This document shows positions 55,123 to 64,000 of a DNA stretch of 64,000 nucleotides, piece after piece. Position 1 is the stretch's first letter. Each line of letters opens with the position of its first letter. Both the position numbers and the translations under genes were made by a program. The notes under the pieces are model-generated. The model was not told the DNA's origin. It saw only the letters and a list, made by a program, of their open reading frames with translations, and made no database searches. Origin of the DNA: Actinotignum schaalii FB123-CNA-2 (GTDB taxonomy: Bacteria > Actinomycetota > Actinomycetes > Actinomycetales > Actinomycetaceae); contig NZ_KE150263.1 in assembly GCF_000411135.1 (NCBI RefSeq), positions 186,001-250,000 on the forward strand, in the 5' to 3' direction.

Positions 55123-57588
55123 CTACCCTTGGGAATTGGCCGGGAAACTCAGAACCCCCGCCCCGTTTCCGGTGGAAATGGGACCCGATGAGACCACGGC
55201 GCGCCGCTTGGTGCCCCCGCTGGTTCCGTTAGCTGCCTCACGCGATCCGGTATGGATAGCGGACGACGGCGACACCGTCTTTGCGTGGGAACTAGCAGAA
55301 ACGGCCGTGTGCGTCGGGCTCACCACGCCGGAGGAAACCACCATGCCAGTCTTCCGCGCGGTGCCTGTGCCCGCGGTGCTACTTCCGGCGCGTACGGTGC
55401 CCGTGGCTGCGGCCGCGGCGCGTTCCTGCCCCGCGGTAGTACCCTTCGTGTCCTTCGTTCCGGTGCCCGAAGTATCTGCGGCCGCCGGTGCGGTTCGCGA
55501 GCTACGACGACGCCGGGTAGCCGGCTTTTCCGACTTCTCCTGCTTATCACCCTTCGCGGCTTTCGCGACTTTCGCGGGCTTGTCCAGTTTTTCAGATTTC
55601 GCCGGTTTCGGGGTTTCCGCGGGCTTCTCAACCGTTTCCAGCTTCGGGGCCTCTGAATCCTGGGGCTTATCTTTATCCTGGCCATCCTTCTGCTGGGAGT
55701 CGGCATGGCCCGCAGCGGCGATGGAATTCATCATTTGAACAGCCGCCTCGCGCTGCGGCGCCGAAGCCTCCCGCCGATTCTTACGCTTGCGGGGCGCGTG
55801 GGATTCTTCGTTTTCCTCTACCGGGTGGTCGTGAATGATGTAGCCGCGCCCTTCGCAGGCTTCACAGACGGTCGAGAATGCCTCCACGAGTCCCTGCCCC
55901 ACGCGCTTACGGGTCATCTGCACCAGACCGAGGGAGGTTACTTCCGCTACCTGGTGGCGGGTGCGATCCCGCCCCAAACACTCGATAAGCCTGCGCAGCA
56001 CAAGGTCACGGTTGGATTCCAGGACCATATCGATAAAGTCGATAACCACGATCCCGCCGATATCGCGCAGCCGCAATTGCCGCACGATTTCTTCGGCCGC
56101 TTCCAGATTATTACGGGTCACCGTTTCTTCGAGCGAGCCGCCCGATCCGGTGAATTTCCCGGTATTGACGTCCACCACCGTCATGGCTTCGGTACGGTCA
56201 ATAACGAGAGTACCCCCCGAGGGTAGCCACACCTTGCGATCAAAAGCCTTGGCGAGCTGTTCTTCCACGCGGTAGGCCTCGAAGATATCGCGCGAATCAT
56301 CCCAGCGGCTCACCCGGTCCATCAGTTCGGGAGATAGTTCTTCCACGTAAGTGGAGATCGTCTCCCAGGCATCATCACCCTGCACGCGCAGAGAGTCGAA
56401 ATCTTCGTTAAAGATATCGCGCACCACTCGTACAGCCAGTTCCGGTTCGCTCTTGAGGACCTGCGGCGCAGTTTTCGCGACCTTGGCCTTGCGCTGGATT
56501 TCCTTCCAGCTCTTGGTCAGGCGCTCCACGTCATTCTTGAGTTGCTCCGCGGTAGCACCTTCGGCGGCGGTGCGCACAATAACGCCATGATCTTCCGGCA
56601 CAATTTCTTTAAGAAGCTTCTTGAGGCGCGAACGTTCCGAATCGGGAAGCTTACGCGAAATGCCGGTCATATCCCCGCCGGGAACAAGGACCAGGTGGCG
56701 CCCGGCGAGGGTGACCTGGCTGGTGAGCCGCGCACCCTTATGGCCAATAGGATCCTTGGTGACCTGCACCAGCACCGTATCCCCGGACTTGAGCGCCTGC
56801 TCAATCCGGCGATTCTTTCCCGTAACCCCGGCAGCCTTCCAATCCACTTCCCCGGCGTACAGGACCGCGTTGCGCCCCTTACCGATATCCACAAAAGCGG
56901 CTTCCATCGAGGGCAGCACATTTTGCACCCGCCCTAGGTACACATTGCCGACCATGGAAATCTGAGTATGGCGCGCCACGTAGTGTTCCACGAGTACATC
57001 ATCTTCGAGCACCGCGATCTGGTTGAGACCGTCACGTTCACGCACGATCATGTCGCGCTTCACCGACTCGCGCCGAGCCAGGTATTCCACTTCCGTAATG
57101 GAGCCGCGCCGGCGTGCCGATCCCTCGCGATTCTCGCGGCGCCGAGCCCGCTTGGCAGCCAAGCGAGTGGAGCCCTTGGGCGCTGCCACTTCATCGTCGG
57201 ACGAAAGGCTACGACGGCGCCTCCGGATGGGCGCTACCGAAGTTTCATCCGTTTCCGCGTGGTCGCTTTCTTCAGGGGCGGCGTCGTCGTTCTGGGAACC
57301 TCGCGGCGCGCGAGCGGAAGAATCATGCTCGCCGCGTTCGCGCCGCCGGGTGCGCCGGGAGGAACTATCGCCAGAATCGGAATCTGCGCCGCTGGAGGAA
57401 TCGTCATCAACGAGGTAGGTGACCCGGATAGCATTGGCGGCGTCGGGTTCCTGGAAGAGTGGAATATCCGTATTAATACGGAAGCGTGGAATTTCCACCG
57501 CCTCTTCTTCAGGTACCGGAATGAAAAACGGACTCGCCGCAGCCGCACTCACGGTGCCGTGCTCCGACGCGGTGGCTTCTTTCGCCAT
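55123..57588 (-). CDS. rne: Rne/Rng family ribonuclease (RNase E/G)
   Basis: Single-strand endoribonuclease for rRNA and mRNA processing. The 821-residue protein has an acidic/Arg-rich N-terminal extension (about residues 1-190), an S1 domain (VGNVYLGRVQNVLPSMEAAFVDIGKGRNAVLYAGEV), the catalytic DNase I-like part with metal-binding Asp in MTVVDVNTGKF and VVIDFIDM, Zn-link Cys in CEACEGRGYI, and a Lys/Pro/Ala-rich C-terminal tail probably disordered. Actinobacterial RNase E has the extension at both ends. The ATG at 57588 (MAKEATASEHG) is preferred to 57663. It is upstream of rplU. Confidence 0.95.
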   Translation of the reverse strand: MAKEATASEHGTVSAAAASPFFIPVPEEEAVEIPRFRINTDIPLFQEPDAANAIRVTYLVDDDSSSGADSDSGDSSSRRTRRRERGEHDSSARAPRGSQNDDAAPEESDHAETDETSVAPIRRRRRSLSSDDEVAAPKGSTRLAAKRARRRENREGSARRRGSITEVEYLARRESVKRDMIVRERDGLNQIAVLEDDVLVEHYVARHTQISMVGNVYLGRVQNVLPSMEAAFVDIGKGRNAVLYAGEVDWKAAGVTGKNRRIEQALKSGDTVLVQVTKDPIGHKGARLTSQVTLAGRHLVLVPGGDMTGISRKLPDSERSRLKKLLKEIVPEDHGVIVRTAAEGATAEQLKNDVERLTKSWKEIQRKAKVAKTAPQVLKSEPELAVRVVRDIFNEDFDSLRVQGDDAWETISTYVEELSPELMDRVSRWDDSRDIFEAYRVEEQLAKAFDRKVWLPSGGTLVIDRTEAMTVVDVNTGKFTGSGGSLEETVTRNNLEAAEEIVRQLRLRDIGGIVVIDFIDMVLESNRDLVLRRLIECLGRDRTRHQVAEVTSLGLVQMTRKRVGQGLVEAFSTVCEACEGRGYIIHDHPVEENEESHAPRKRKNRREASAPQREAAVQMMNSIAAAGHADSQQKDGQDKDKPQDSEAPKLETVEKPAETPKPAKSEKLDKPAKVAKAAKGDKQEKSEKPATRRRRSSRTAPAAADTSGTGTKDTKGTTAGQERAAAAATGTVRAGSSTAGTGTARKTGMVVSSGVVSPTHTAVSASSHAKTVSPSSAIHTGSREAANGTSGGTKRRAVVSSGPISTGNGAGVLSFPANSQG

Positions 57589-57872
57589 TCGTCTACACTT
57601 CCCGACAGGCGCGCACCCCGTATCCCGTGCGGACCTATCACCATTGCGGCCGACGCCGCGCAAGCATATTCACGTTCGAGGGCATATCCGGCGCTCATCA
57701 TCTGCCGGCCAGGTTCTTCACAGCCTCGAACCACCGGGGCGATACGGTAGCGCCCGGTACACTGATACCGATTCTACATGAGGAGTACTGGACTGGCGCT
57801 GGGAGGTTCCCGAAATCTCCGCAACGCCGAGCGCCTGCCGGGGCCTGCAATCACCACCACACAGACCCGCCC

Positions 57873-57886
57873 GGGACTTTCGTCCC
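57873..57886. promoter_or_regulatory. DosR/DevR-like box 1 upstream of cydA
   Basis: GGGACTTTCGTCCC, 200 bp before cydA. It matches the mycobacterial DosR core GGGACTWWAGTCCC at 13 of 14 positions. Followed by TATTTTTT, it could also form a small terminator-like hairpin. Confidence 0.55.
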
Positions 57887-57913
57887 TATTTTTTGAGAGG
57901 TGTCGCTAACCTG

Positions 57914-57929
57914 TGTGCCAGATGGCACA
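57914..57929. promoter_or_regulatory. CRP/FNR-like palindrome upstream of cydA
   Basis: Perfect TGTGCCA-GA-TGGCACA inverted repeat. It fits the TGTG-N8-CACA form recognised by CRP/FNR family regulators in Actinobacteria, between the two DosR-like boxes. Confidence 0.5.
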
Positions 57930-57941
57930 TGAGCGCCGGGC

Positions 57942-57955
57942 CGGACAAAAGTCCC
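57942..57955. promoter_or_regulatory. DosR/DevR-like box 2 upstream of cydA
   Basis: CGGACAAAAGTCCC, 12 of 14 positions matching the DosR core, and nearly a mirror of box 1. Centre lies 69 bp from the centre of box 1 and 137 bp from the cydA start. Confidence 0.5.
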
Positions 57956-58085
57956 TCGTGTTCGATACCTCTTATTGCCGCGCGGATGAGTAGGATCGAG
58001 GGTGAAAAATTTGATCGCGCTGCTACGGGACCACCGCGGCGATCCACGCGCGATCACACGTGTTACACATCGGAAAGGTGAAAAG

Positions 58086-59591
58086 GTGGATCCGATCACC
58101 CTTGCGCGATGGCAGTTCGGTATTACAACCGTCTACCACTGGCTTCAGGTGCCCCTGACCATTGGTCTGTCTGTCATCGTGGCGTATATGCAAACTAAGG
58201 CCCGCAAAACGGGCGATCCGAAGTGGCAGCGGATCACCGATTTCTTCGGCAAGATCCTGCTCATCAACTTCGCGCTCGGCGTTGCCACCGGTATCGTGCA
58301 GGAATTCCAGTTCGGTTTGAACTGGTCGGAGTACTCGCGTTTCGTCGGTGACATCTTCGGTGCCCCGCTCGCTTTCGAGGCCCTCCTGGCGTTCTTCCTG
58401 GAGTCCACGTTCCTCGGATTGTGGATCTTCGGCAAGGGCCGTCTCTCCCCCAAGATGCACAACCTGACCATCTGGCTCTTCTCCATGGGTACCGTGATTT
58501 CCGCGGCGTGGATTTTGGCGGCCAACTCCTTCATGCAAGATCCGCACGGCGCGGTCTTCAACCCGGAAACCGGGCGCGCGGAGCTGGACGGCATGGCAGG
58601 CTTCCTTGGTCTCTTCGCCAATACCACCTGGGTGCTCACCTTCCTCCACACCTTAGGCGCTGCGTTTACGCTGGCCGGCGTACTGGTGGCCGGCTTCGCT
58701 TTCTGGTGGATGGCACGCTCTATTCGCCTCTCCGGCAACGAAGTCGAAGCGCGCGAATACTGGAAACCCACCGCTAAGCTCGGCCTCAAGGTCACCCTGG
58801 TCGCCGCGATTATTGCCGCCCTGTCCGGTCACTACATGGGTCAGCACCTCGGCGTCATCCAGCCCCCCAAGGCCGCGGCCATGATGGGCGTGTGCCAGGG
58901 CGAAGAAAACGCCAAGCTTTCCCTTGTTATGTGGGGTAATAGCTGCGAGGATGCTACCTCGATCTACGTTCCGATTCCCGGCCTGGAATCCTTCATGATG
59001 ACCAACCACTGGTCCGGTCCTGATTCGCGCCTGGAATCCATTAGCGAAGCCAATGAGCGCGTGCGTGACCGCATCCACCAGATGGAGAACGTCAACGCGG
59101 AGCTCGTGGAGAAGTTCGATACCGCTTTCGAAAACCAGCAGGTCACTCCGAACGTTCTGGCCTCCTACTACTCCTTCCGCGTCATGGTGGGAGTGGGGAT
59201 GCTGGATCTCCTCATCGCGGTCCTCGGACTGTGGGTGCTGCGCGGGGATCGCATTATGCGCTCGGAACGCTGGGGCAAGTTCTGGCTGTGGATGATCCCG
59301 CTGCAATTCGTGGCGAATTCCGCGGGCTGGATCCTCACCGAAATCGGGCGCCAGCCGTGGATCGTTTACCCGACTCAAATTGATGGCGTCCTACTCATGA
59401 CGGACCTGGGTGTTTCCCATTCCGTCAACGGTGGCAGCGTCGCCTTCTCCCTGACCATCTTCACGGTGCTCTACTCGGCACTCGGCGTGGTGTGGATCTG
59501 GCTTCTGGGCCGCTACCTGCGCGAGGGTATCAATACCCACAAGAAGGTCGTCGAATACGATGCGAAATCTACCCCGAATTTCGTTTACTAG
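58086..59591 (+). CDS. cydA: Cytochrome bd ubiquinol oxidase subunit I
   Basis: Membrane subunit carrying haems b558, b595 and d; it oxidises quinol and reduces oxygen with high affinity. The 501-residue protein has the ligand His18 (VYHWLQVPLT), the short Q-loop, and GWILTEIGRQPWIVYP. I start it at a GTG at 58086, giving the usual VDPITLARWQFGITTVYHW N-terminus; GAAAGG lies 8 nt upstream. The longer frame from 58002 is not conserved. It forms cydAB with the next gene. Two DosR-like boxes and a CRP-like site lie 130-215 bp upstream. Confidence 0.96.
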   Translation: MDPITLARWQFGITTVYHWLQVPLTIGLSVIVAYMQTKARKTGDPKWQRITDFFGKILLINFALGVATGIVQEFQFGLNWSEYSRFVGDIFGAPLAFEALLAFFLESTFLGLWIFGKGRLSPKMHNLTIWLFSMGTVISAAWILAANSFMQDPHGAVFNPETGRAELDGMAGFLGLFANTTWVLTFLHTLGAAFTLAGVLVAGFAFWWMARSIRLSGNEVEAREYWKPTAKLGLKVTLVAAIIAALSGHYMGQHLGVIQPPKAAAMMGVCQGEENAKLSLVMWGNSCEDATSIYVPIPGLESFMMTNHWSGPDSRLESISEANERVRDRIHQMENVNAELVEKFDTAFENQQVTPNVLASYYSFRVMVGVGMLDLLIAVLGLWVLRGDRIMRSERWGKFWLWMIPLQFVANSAGWILTEIGRQPWIVYPTQIDGVLLMTDLGVSHSVNGGSVAFSLTIFTVLYSALGVVWIWLLGRYLREGINTHKKVVEYDAKSTPNFVY

Positions 59592-59600
59592 GAGGACCTC

Positions 59601-60728
59601 ATGGAACAAACATTTTTGATGACTCTGTGGTTCATCCTCGTAGCGGTCCTGTGGATTGGTTTCCTGGCCCTGGAGGGCTTCGGCTACGGCGTTGGGATGT
59701 TCCTCAAAACCTTTGCGCGTAACGAACGCGAACGTCGCGCCATGATCAATTCGATCGGCCCCCACTGGGACGGCAACGAAGTGTGGCTGCTCACCGCGGG
59801 TGGTGCTACTTTCGCGGCGTTCCCAGAATGGTACGCCACCATGTTCTCGGGCATGTACATCGCCCTCGTCCTCGTGCTCGTCTGCCTTATTATCCGCATC
59901 TGCGCCCTCGAATGGCGCAAGATGATCCGCACCGAGCGCTGGCGTAATACCTGGGACACCCTGCACTGCATCGTGTCGTGGATCGTATCGATCCTCTTCG
60001 GGGTGGCTTTCGCCAACCTCGTGGCCGGGATGAAAATCGAGGTGGGCAACTACTCCTCCGGTGAGTTCGTGGCCGTGGCGCCCGATGCGGTGACGTGGGA
60101 AGCCCTCGCGGATAACCACCATTACCTGACCGGCGGGTTCTTCTCGCTGCTCACGCCTTTCACCGTCCTGGGCGGGTTGGTCACCCTCTCGCTCTTCTTC
60201 AGCCACGGCGCGCTGTGGCTCTCGATTAAGACGGCCGGTGAACTCCAGCTGCGTTCCATTAACTTGGCGAAGCGCACCACCGTGATCTCCACCGCGATTA
60301 CCGCGGTTTGGGCTCTGTGGGCCTACTTCGTGTACAGCTCGCAAGTCCTGGCGATTATCCCGCTGGCTATCTGCGCGGTGCTCCTTATCGCCACCGTGGC
60401 AGCCACGTGGGCTAACCGGGAGATTCTCGCCTTCGGGCTGCACTTCGCGGCCATTGCCGCGGCGGTGTCCACCATCTTTGCGATGATGGTTCCCTATGTC
60501 ATGAAATCGTCGATCAACGAGGCTTACTCCCTCACGATCGCGCAAGCCTCGGCCACCGCGCCAACGCAAACCATCATGACCATCGCGGCACTTATTTTCG
60601 TTCCGATCGTCCTCGGTTACACGGTGTGGGCATACTCCGTGTTCCGCAAGCGCATTGACGCCGGGCAAATTCCCGAGGAACCCGTGGGATTGGAACCGAA
60701 GAAGATCCGCGAGTTCGAGATTCGCTAA
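59601..60728 (+). CDS. cydB: Cytochrome bd ubiquinol oxidase subunit II
   Basis: Second membrane subunit of the bd oxidase, with about nine membrane segments; typical starts LWFILVAVLWIGFLALEGFGYGVGM and WDGNEVWLLTAGGATFAAFPEWYATMFSG are seen. The 375-residue length is normal. A strong AGGAGG site precedes the ATG, 9 bp after cydA. It ends before a terminator. Confidence 0.96.
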   Translation: MEQTFLMTLWFILVAVLWIGFLALEGFGYGVGMFLKTFARNERERRAMINSIGPHWDGNEVWLLTAGGATFAAFPEWYATMFSGMYIALVLVLVCLIIRICALEWRKMIRTERWRNTWDTLHCIVSWIVSILFGVAFANLVAGMKIEVGNYSSGEFVAVAPDAVTWEALADNHHYLTGGFFSLLTPFTVLGGLVTLSLFFSHGALWLSIKTAGELQLRSINLAKRTTVISTAITAVWALWAYFVYSSQVLAIIPLAICAVLLIATVAATWANREILAFGLHFAAIAAAVSTIFAMMVPYVMKSSINEAYSLTIAQASATAPTQTIMTIAALIFVPIVLGYTVWAYSVFRKRIDAGQIPEEPVGLEPKKIREFEIR

Positions 60729-60745
60729 GTAGCACGTGAGATCAG

Positions 60746-60778
60746 GAGGCCGCGCGCACGCACCGTGCGCGCGGCCTC
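60746..60778 (+). terminator. Terminator after cydB
   Basis: A perfect 15-bp GC-rich stem (GAGGCCGCGCGCACG) with a 3-nt loop, 18 bp after the cydB stop, followed by CCTCAT without a U-run. It separates cydAB from cydDC. Confidence 0.75.
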
Positions 60779-60820
60779 CCTCATACGGCAGCCTCCCATC
60801 CGCACTCTCGGATCCTGGGG

Positions 60821-60896
60821 CCCTGAAGTATGACGTGACTCCACTACGGGGTGGTGGTACGCGGTTAAACGCGGTGCTCCCGTGTCATACTCAGGG
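60821..60896. promoter_or_regulatory. Inverted repeat upstream of cydD
   Basis: CCCTGAAGTATGAC (60821-60834) and GTCATACTCAGGG (60884-60896) are inverted complements apart from one extra A. They flank 49 nt. A TACCAT -10-like box at 60904-60909 follows. Operator or leader structure; not established. Confidence 0.45.
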
Positions 60897-60931
60897 ACGG
60901 GCTACCATGACAGCAGTGTGCAAGGAGAAGA

Positions 60932-62692
60932 ATGAAGCCCGTTGATTCTCGACTTATGAAATTTGCGCCCACGGCGCGTCGCTACGTTGCCTTGCTCGGT
61001 GGTGTTGGTTTTCTGGAAACAGCCCTCGTGCTAGCGCAATGTTTCTTTATTGCCGCCTCCGTTGCGCCGGTCGCAGACGGCGATCTCACCTTCCGTGACA
61101 TCGGCTGGCCGGTATTCGGGGTCGCAGCGGCCTTTACTGCCCGCAGCATTCTTATCTATATTCGCGAGTCCTACGGCCACCGCGCCGCGCTGCGCACCAT
61201 CGCTAATCTGCGCGCCCGGGTGCTACGCCGGGCCGGCGACCTGGGTGATCGCTGGCTCGCCGCAGGGAACACCTCCACCACGGTCACCCTGGTCACCTCC
61301 GGGCTGGATGACTTGGAACCCTATTTCGTCAAATTCCTCCCCCAGCTCATTCTCACCTGCACCGTCACCCCTTTCGCCCTCGTTGTTATCCTGTTCCTTG
61401 ATTGGGTGAGTGCTATCGCCATCGTGGCCTGTATCCCGCTCATCCCTATTTTCATGATCCTTATCGGGCGGATGACCCAGGCATTCTCCAATGAGCGGCT
61501 CGCCTCCATGCAGCGCCTGGGCCAGCAGCTCCTCGACCTTTTGGGCGGTCTGAGCACCCTCAAAGCACTCGGGCGCGAAGAAGGGCCGGCCCGCCGCGTC
61601 AAGCACCTCGGGGATGACTACGCCAAGAAAACACTCCAAACCCTGTACATCGCTTTCCTCTCCGGCGCGGTGCTGGAATTCCTCGCCACGCTATCCACCG
61701 CCCTCGTCGCGGTCGAGGTGGGCCTGCGCATGGTGGCCGGAAATGTCTCCCTTTTCACCGGCTTGACGATTATTATGCTGACCCCGGAAGTGTTCAAACC
61801 CCTGCGGGAAGTGGGCACCCAATTCCATGCCTCCTCCAACGGAGTGGCCGCCTCCGCCCAGGTCTTTGACCTACTTGAGCAGCCCCTCCCGGTGGAAGAC
61901 GGCACGGTTGAGTGCCCTGATCTAGCCAGCTCCCCTATCGTGATCCGCGATCTCTCGGTTCTTGCGCCGGGCCGCGATACCATCGCGCCCGCGCAGCTGA
62001 ACGCGGAGATTCTTCCCGGGCGCGTCACGGCATTGCGGGGGGCTTCCGGTTCCGGAAAAACGACGACGGCGAATGTGCTCCTCCGCTTCATTACCCCCGA
62101 TAGCGGAACCGTGCATATCAGCACCACCCCGCTCGAAAATATCCGCCAAGAAAGCTTGTGGAAGCAGGTGTCCTGGGTTTCCCAACGCCCGGTGATCGTG
62201 CCGGGAACCGTGGCGGAAAATATTGGGGTTGCCCCGGGCCCAGCCCTGGAACGGGCCGCGGCCCTCGCCGGTTTTGACGAAGTCATCGCAGAACTTCCCG
62301 AAGGCTGGAATACCTTTATCGGTCAGGGCGGCGTGGGCCTCTCCGTGGGTCAGCGGCAGCGCCTTGCCCTCACTCGCGCCCTGGTTTCCGAGCGCCCCCT
62401 CGTGCTCCTCGACGAGCCTTCCGCGCACCTGGATGCGCGCAGCGAACGGCGCGTCGTCGAATCCGTTGCGCATCTACGGGCGCAGGGACGCACCGTTATC
62501 GTTATCGCGCACCGCACCGCGCTCCTCGACCTTGCCGATGCGGTTATTGATGTCGTATCGACGACGGCGCAGCCAGCTGCCACATCTTCCGGCACCGCGC
62601 GGTCGGTCCCGGAACCCGCCGCCACTCCATCGGCGCCCGCGCCTTCCGTCCCCGCGCCCGCCAACTCCCAGACAACCGAGGTGACCAAGTGA
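60932..62692 (+). CDS. cydD: Thiol reductant ABC exporter subunit CydD
   Basis: Heterodimeric ABC exporter with CydC, needed for cytochrome bd assembly by moving cysteine/glutathione or controlling haem. The 586-residue protein has six membrane helices, Walker A RGASGSGKTTTANVLL, signature GLSVGQRQRLALTRAL, Walker B PLVLLDEPSAHLD and H-loop VIAHRTALL. An Ala/Pro-rich C-terminal tail of about 40 residues is unusual. AAGGAG precedes the ATG. It overlaps cydC by 4 bp. Confidence 0.95.
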   Translation: MKPVDSRLMKFAPTARRYVALLGGVGFLETALVLAQCFFIAASVAPVADGDLTFRDIGWPVFGVAAAFTARSILIYIRESYGHRAALRTIANLRARVLRRAGDLGDRWLAAGNTSTTVTLVTSGLDDLEPYFVKFLPQLILTCTVTPFALVVILFLDWVSAIAIVACIPLIPIFMILIGRMTQAFSNERLASMQRLGQQLLDLLGGLSTLKALGREEGPARRVKHLGDDYAKKTLQTLYIAFLSGAVLEFLATLSTALVAVEVGLRMVAGNVSLFTGLTIIMLTPEVFKPLREVGTQFHASSNGVAASAQVFDLLEQPLPVEDGTVECPDLASSPIVIRDLSVLAPGRDTIAPAQLNAEILPGRVTALRGASGSGKTTTANVLLRFITPDSGTVHISTTPLENIRQESLWKQVSWVSQRPVIVPGTVAENIGVAPGPALERAAALAGFDEVIAELPEGWNTFIGQGGVGLSVGQRQRLALTRALVSERPLVLLDEPSAHLDARSERRVVESVAHLRAQGRTVIVIAHRTALLDLADAVIDVVSTTAQPAATSSGTARSVPEPAATPSAPAPSVPAPANSQTTEVTK

Positions 62693-64000
62693 GTACTTTC
62701 CCTCAAGATGAACGCCGTGCTCTCCTCCGTGCCTTGCGCCTCCTGCGCGTGGATAAGGGCGGATTCTGGGGTTCCGTTGCGGCGGGTGCTGCCGGACTGA
62801 GCAGTTCGGTGGCCCTGGCAGCTGTCTCCGCCTGGCTTATTACCCGGGCTTCCCAAATGCCGCCGGTCCTCGCCCTCGGCGTGGCCACCACCTCGGTGCG
62901 TTTCTTCGGGGTGTCCAAAGCACTGCTGCGCTACGTCAATCGAATTTTCTCGCACCGGGTCACCCTCTACGGAATGTCTAATTTGCGTACCGCCGTCTAC
63001 GCGACGCTGGCTGATTCCCCTACCGACGTAGTGACCTCGGTGCGCCGCGGTGACTTGCTCGCCCGCACCGGACGCGATGTCGATTCGGTCGGTGACGTCG
63101 TCGTTAAAGCGGTCCAGCCCGGAGCTGTTGCCGGTATTGTCTGCCTCGTCTCCTGCCTCATCGTGGGGATTCTATGCCCACCCATCGGCCTGCTGCTGGC
63201 CGGCTGCCTCCTTATTTCCGGGATTCTTGCGCCCTATCTGGCCATGCGCGGGGGGCGTATCGCCGAAGAAGCGCAGGTGCGTGACGAAACCGAGATTTCC
63301 GCAACCGCGCTGACCATGCTTGATTCGGCCGCCGAGCTGCGGGTAGCCGGGCGAGTGGACGCCATGGAAGAGGTGCAGGAAGCCACCGAACAGCGGATCT
63401 TCCGGCACCGTGATGCCGCGGCCCGCCCCCAGGCCCTCGCTATCGCCCTGGATACCCTTGCTATGGGTATCGCCGTGGTGGGTGCGATTCTTATCGGGAG
63501 CCGGGCCCTGGATGCCGGCACGCTTTCCGCCACCGCGCTGGCGGTCTGCGTCCTCACCCCGCTCGCCGCTTTCGAAGCCACTCAAGGGCTGGGAGAGGCA
63601 GCCATCCAACTGGTACGTTCCGCCAAGGCTGCCCAGCGTATCCTCGAGCTCCTCGACCGCGCCCAGCGCAGTGAGGAACCGGAAGCCCCGGCACCGCGGC
63701 ACGAGCGTGGCTTGCATGCTACCGACCTCATTATTGGGTGGCCGGGTGGGCCGGACGTGGCCGGGCCTTTTGAGCTGCACGTAGAACGCGGCTCCTCCGT
63801 TGCCATCGTGGGACATTCGGGGATTGGGAAATCCACCCTGCTTTATACCCTGGCGGGAATGCTGCGCCCGCATGCCGGCTCGGTCCGCCTGGACGGACAC
63901 GAAGTCTCCACCCTGGATCGGCGCACCGTCTCCCGCACCCTCACCCTCACGGCGGAAGACGCCCACGTTTTTGAAACCACCGTGCTAGAGAACCTGCGGG
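62689..64000 (+). CDS. cydC: Thiol reductant ABC exporter subunit CydC, N-terminal part (runs off the window)
   Basis: A GTG at 62689 overlaps the cydD stop (GTGA) and opens a frame to the end of the window (437 codons). The membrane domain has six helices from FWGSVAAGAAGLSSSVALAAVSAWL; Walker A is GHSGIGKSTLLYTLAG. The partner of CydD. The signature motif and Walker B lie beyond 64000. Confidence 0.95.
   Translation, partial: MSTFPQDERRALLRALRLLRVDKGGFWGSVAAGAAGLSSSVALAAVSAWLITRASQMPPVLALGVATTSVRFFGVSKALLRYVNRIFSHRVTLYGMSNLRTAVYATLADSPTDVVTSVRRGDLLARTGRDVDSVGDVVVKAVQPGAVAGIVCLVSCLIVGILCPPIGLLLAGCLLISGILAPYLAMRGGRIAEEAQVRDETEISATALTMLDSAAELRVAGRVDAMEEVQEATEQRIFRHRDAAARPQALAIALDTLAMGIAVVGAILIGSRALDAGTLSATALAVCVLTPLAAFEATQGLGEAAIQLVRSAKAAQRILELLDRAQRSEEPEAPAPRHERGLHATDLIIGWPGGPDVAGPFELHVERGSSVAIVGHSGIGKSTLLYTLAGMLRPHAGSVRLDGHEVSTLDRRTVSRTLTLTAEDAHVFETTVLENLR

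Noticed and set aside
58002-58085. 28-codon N-terminal extension of cydA
   Set aside because: Not conserved; the GTG at 58086 gives the family's usual N-terminus with a ribosome site.
1-64000. CRISPR arrays or prophage
   Set aside because: No regularly spaced direct repeats, Cas genes, integrase or phage structural genes were seen.

Overview
The window is about 64 kb of a high-GC chromosome packed with actinobacterial housekeeping genes in conserved actinobacterial order: infC-rpmI-rplT next to hisA/priA; uppS, recO, leuA; era, corC, ybeY, phoH, rsmE, dnaJ, hrcA; hemW, trmB, lepA; rpsT; holA, comEC, comEA, leuS; gpgP-like, rsfS, nadD, proA, proB, obgE, rpmA, rplU, RNase E/G; and cydABDC. Frequent leaderless-type starts (a TANNNT-like hexamer 6-7 bases before the start codon), a HrcA/CIRCE site and an RNase E with a long N-terminal extension also point to Actinobacteria. 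My best guess is the family Actinomycetaceae (genus uncertain), partly because priA is kept beside infC without the rest of the his operon. The genome assignment itself cannot be confirmed without a search.

Layout. 1-4.9 kb: translation operon, an isolated PriA/HisA, a PEBP-family protein, prenyl transferase and RecO. 4.9-7.0 kb: leuA behind a previously unannotated leucine-rich leader peptide. 7.0-15.5 kb: long minus-strand operon hrcA-dnaJ-rsmE-phoH-ybeY-corC-era-hydrolase, headed by a CIRCE operator shared with the divergent DUF3097 gene. 15.5-24.8 kb: DUF3097, a DMT transporter, an SDR of lower GC, then lepA-trmB-hemW, a luciferase-like oxidoreductase, a PH-domain membrane protein and rpsT. 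24.8-25.8 kb: a small membrane-protein gene split by a 565-bp non-autonomous element with 18-bp terminal inverted repeats and a 90-bp perfect target duplication. 25.9-33.7 kb: pntAB, then holA-comEC-comEA (DNA uptake). 33.7-45.4 kb: HerA-like ATPase, mutarotase, leuS, HIT protein, two HAD phosphatases, DUF4282 protein, NDH-2, a decayed Abi-like gene and tRNA-Ala(GGC). 45.4-57.6 kb: nadD/rsfS, proline synthesis, thioredoxin, Obg and ribosomal proteins L21/L27, RNase E/G. 57.6-64 kb: cytochrome bd oxidase and its CydDC exporter, preceded by a regulatory region with two DosR/DevR-like boxes and a CRP-like palindrome.

Functionally the window combines ribosome biogenesis and protein quality control with a respiratory set (NDH-2, transhydrogenase, cytochrome bd) suited to low oxygen. 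The most interesting signals are in non-coding DNA: the leucine leader, the long-duplication element, the cyd regulatory region, and the loss of the his operon around a PriA whose active-site loop looks altered.
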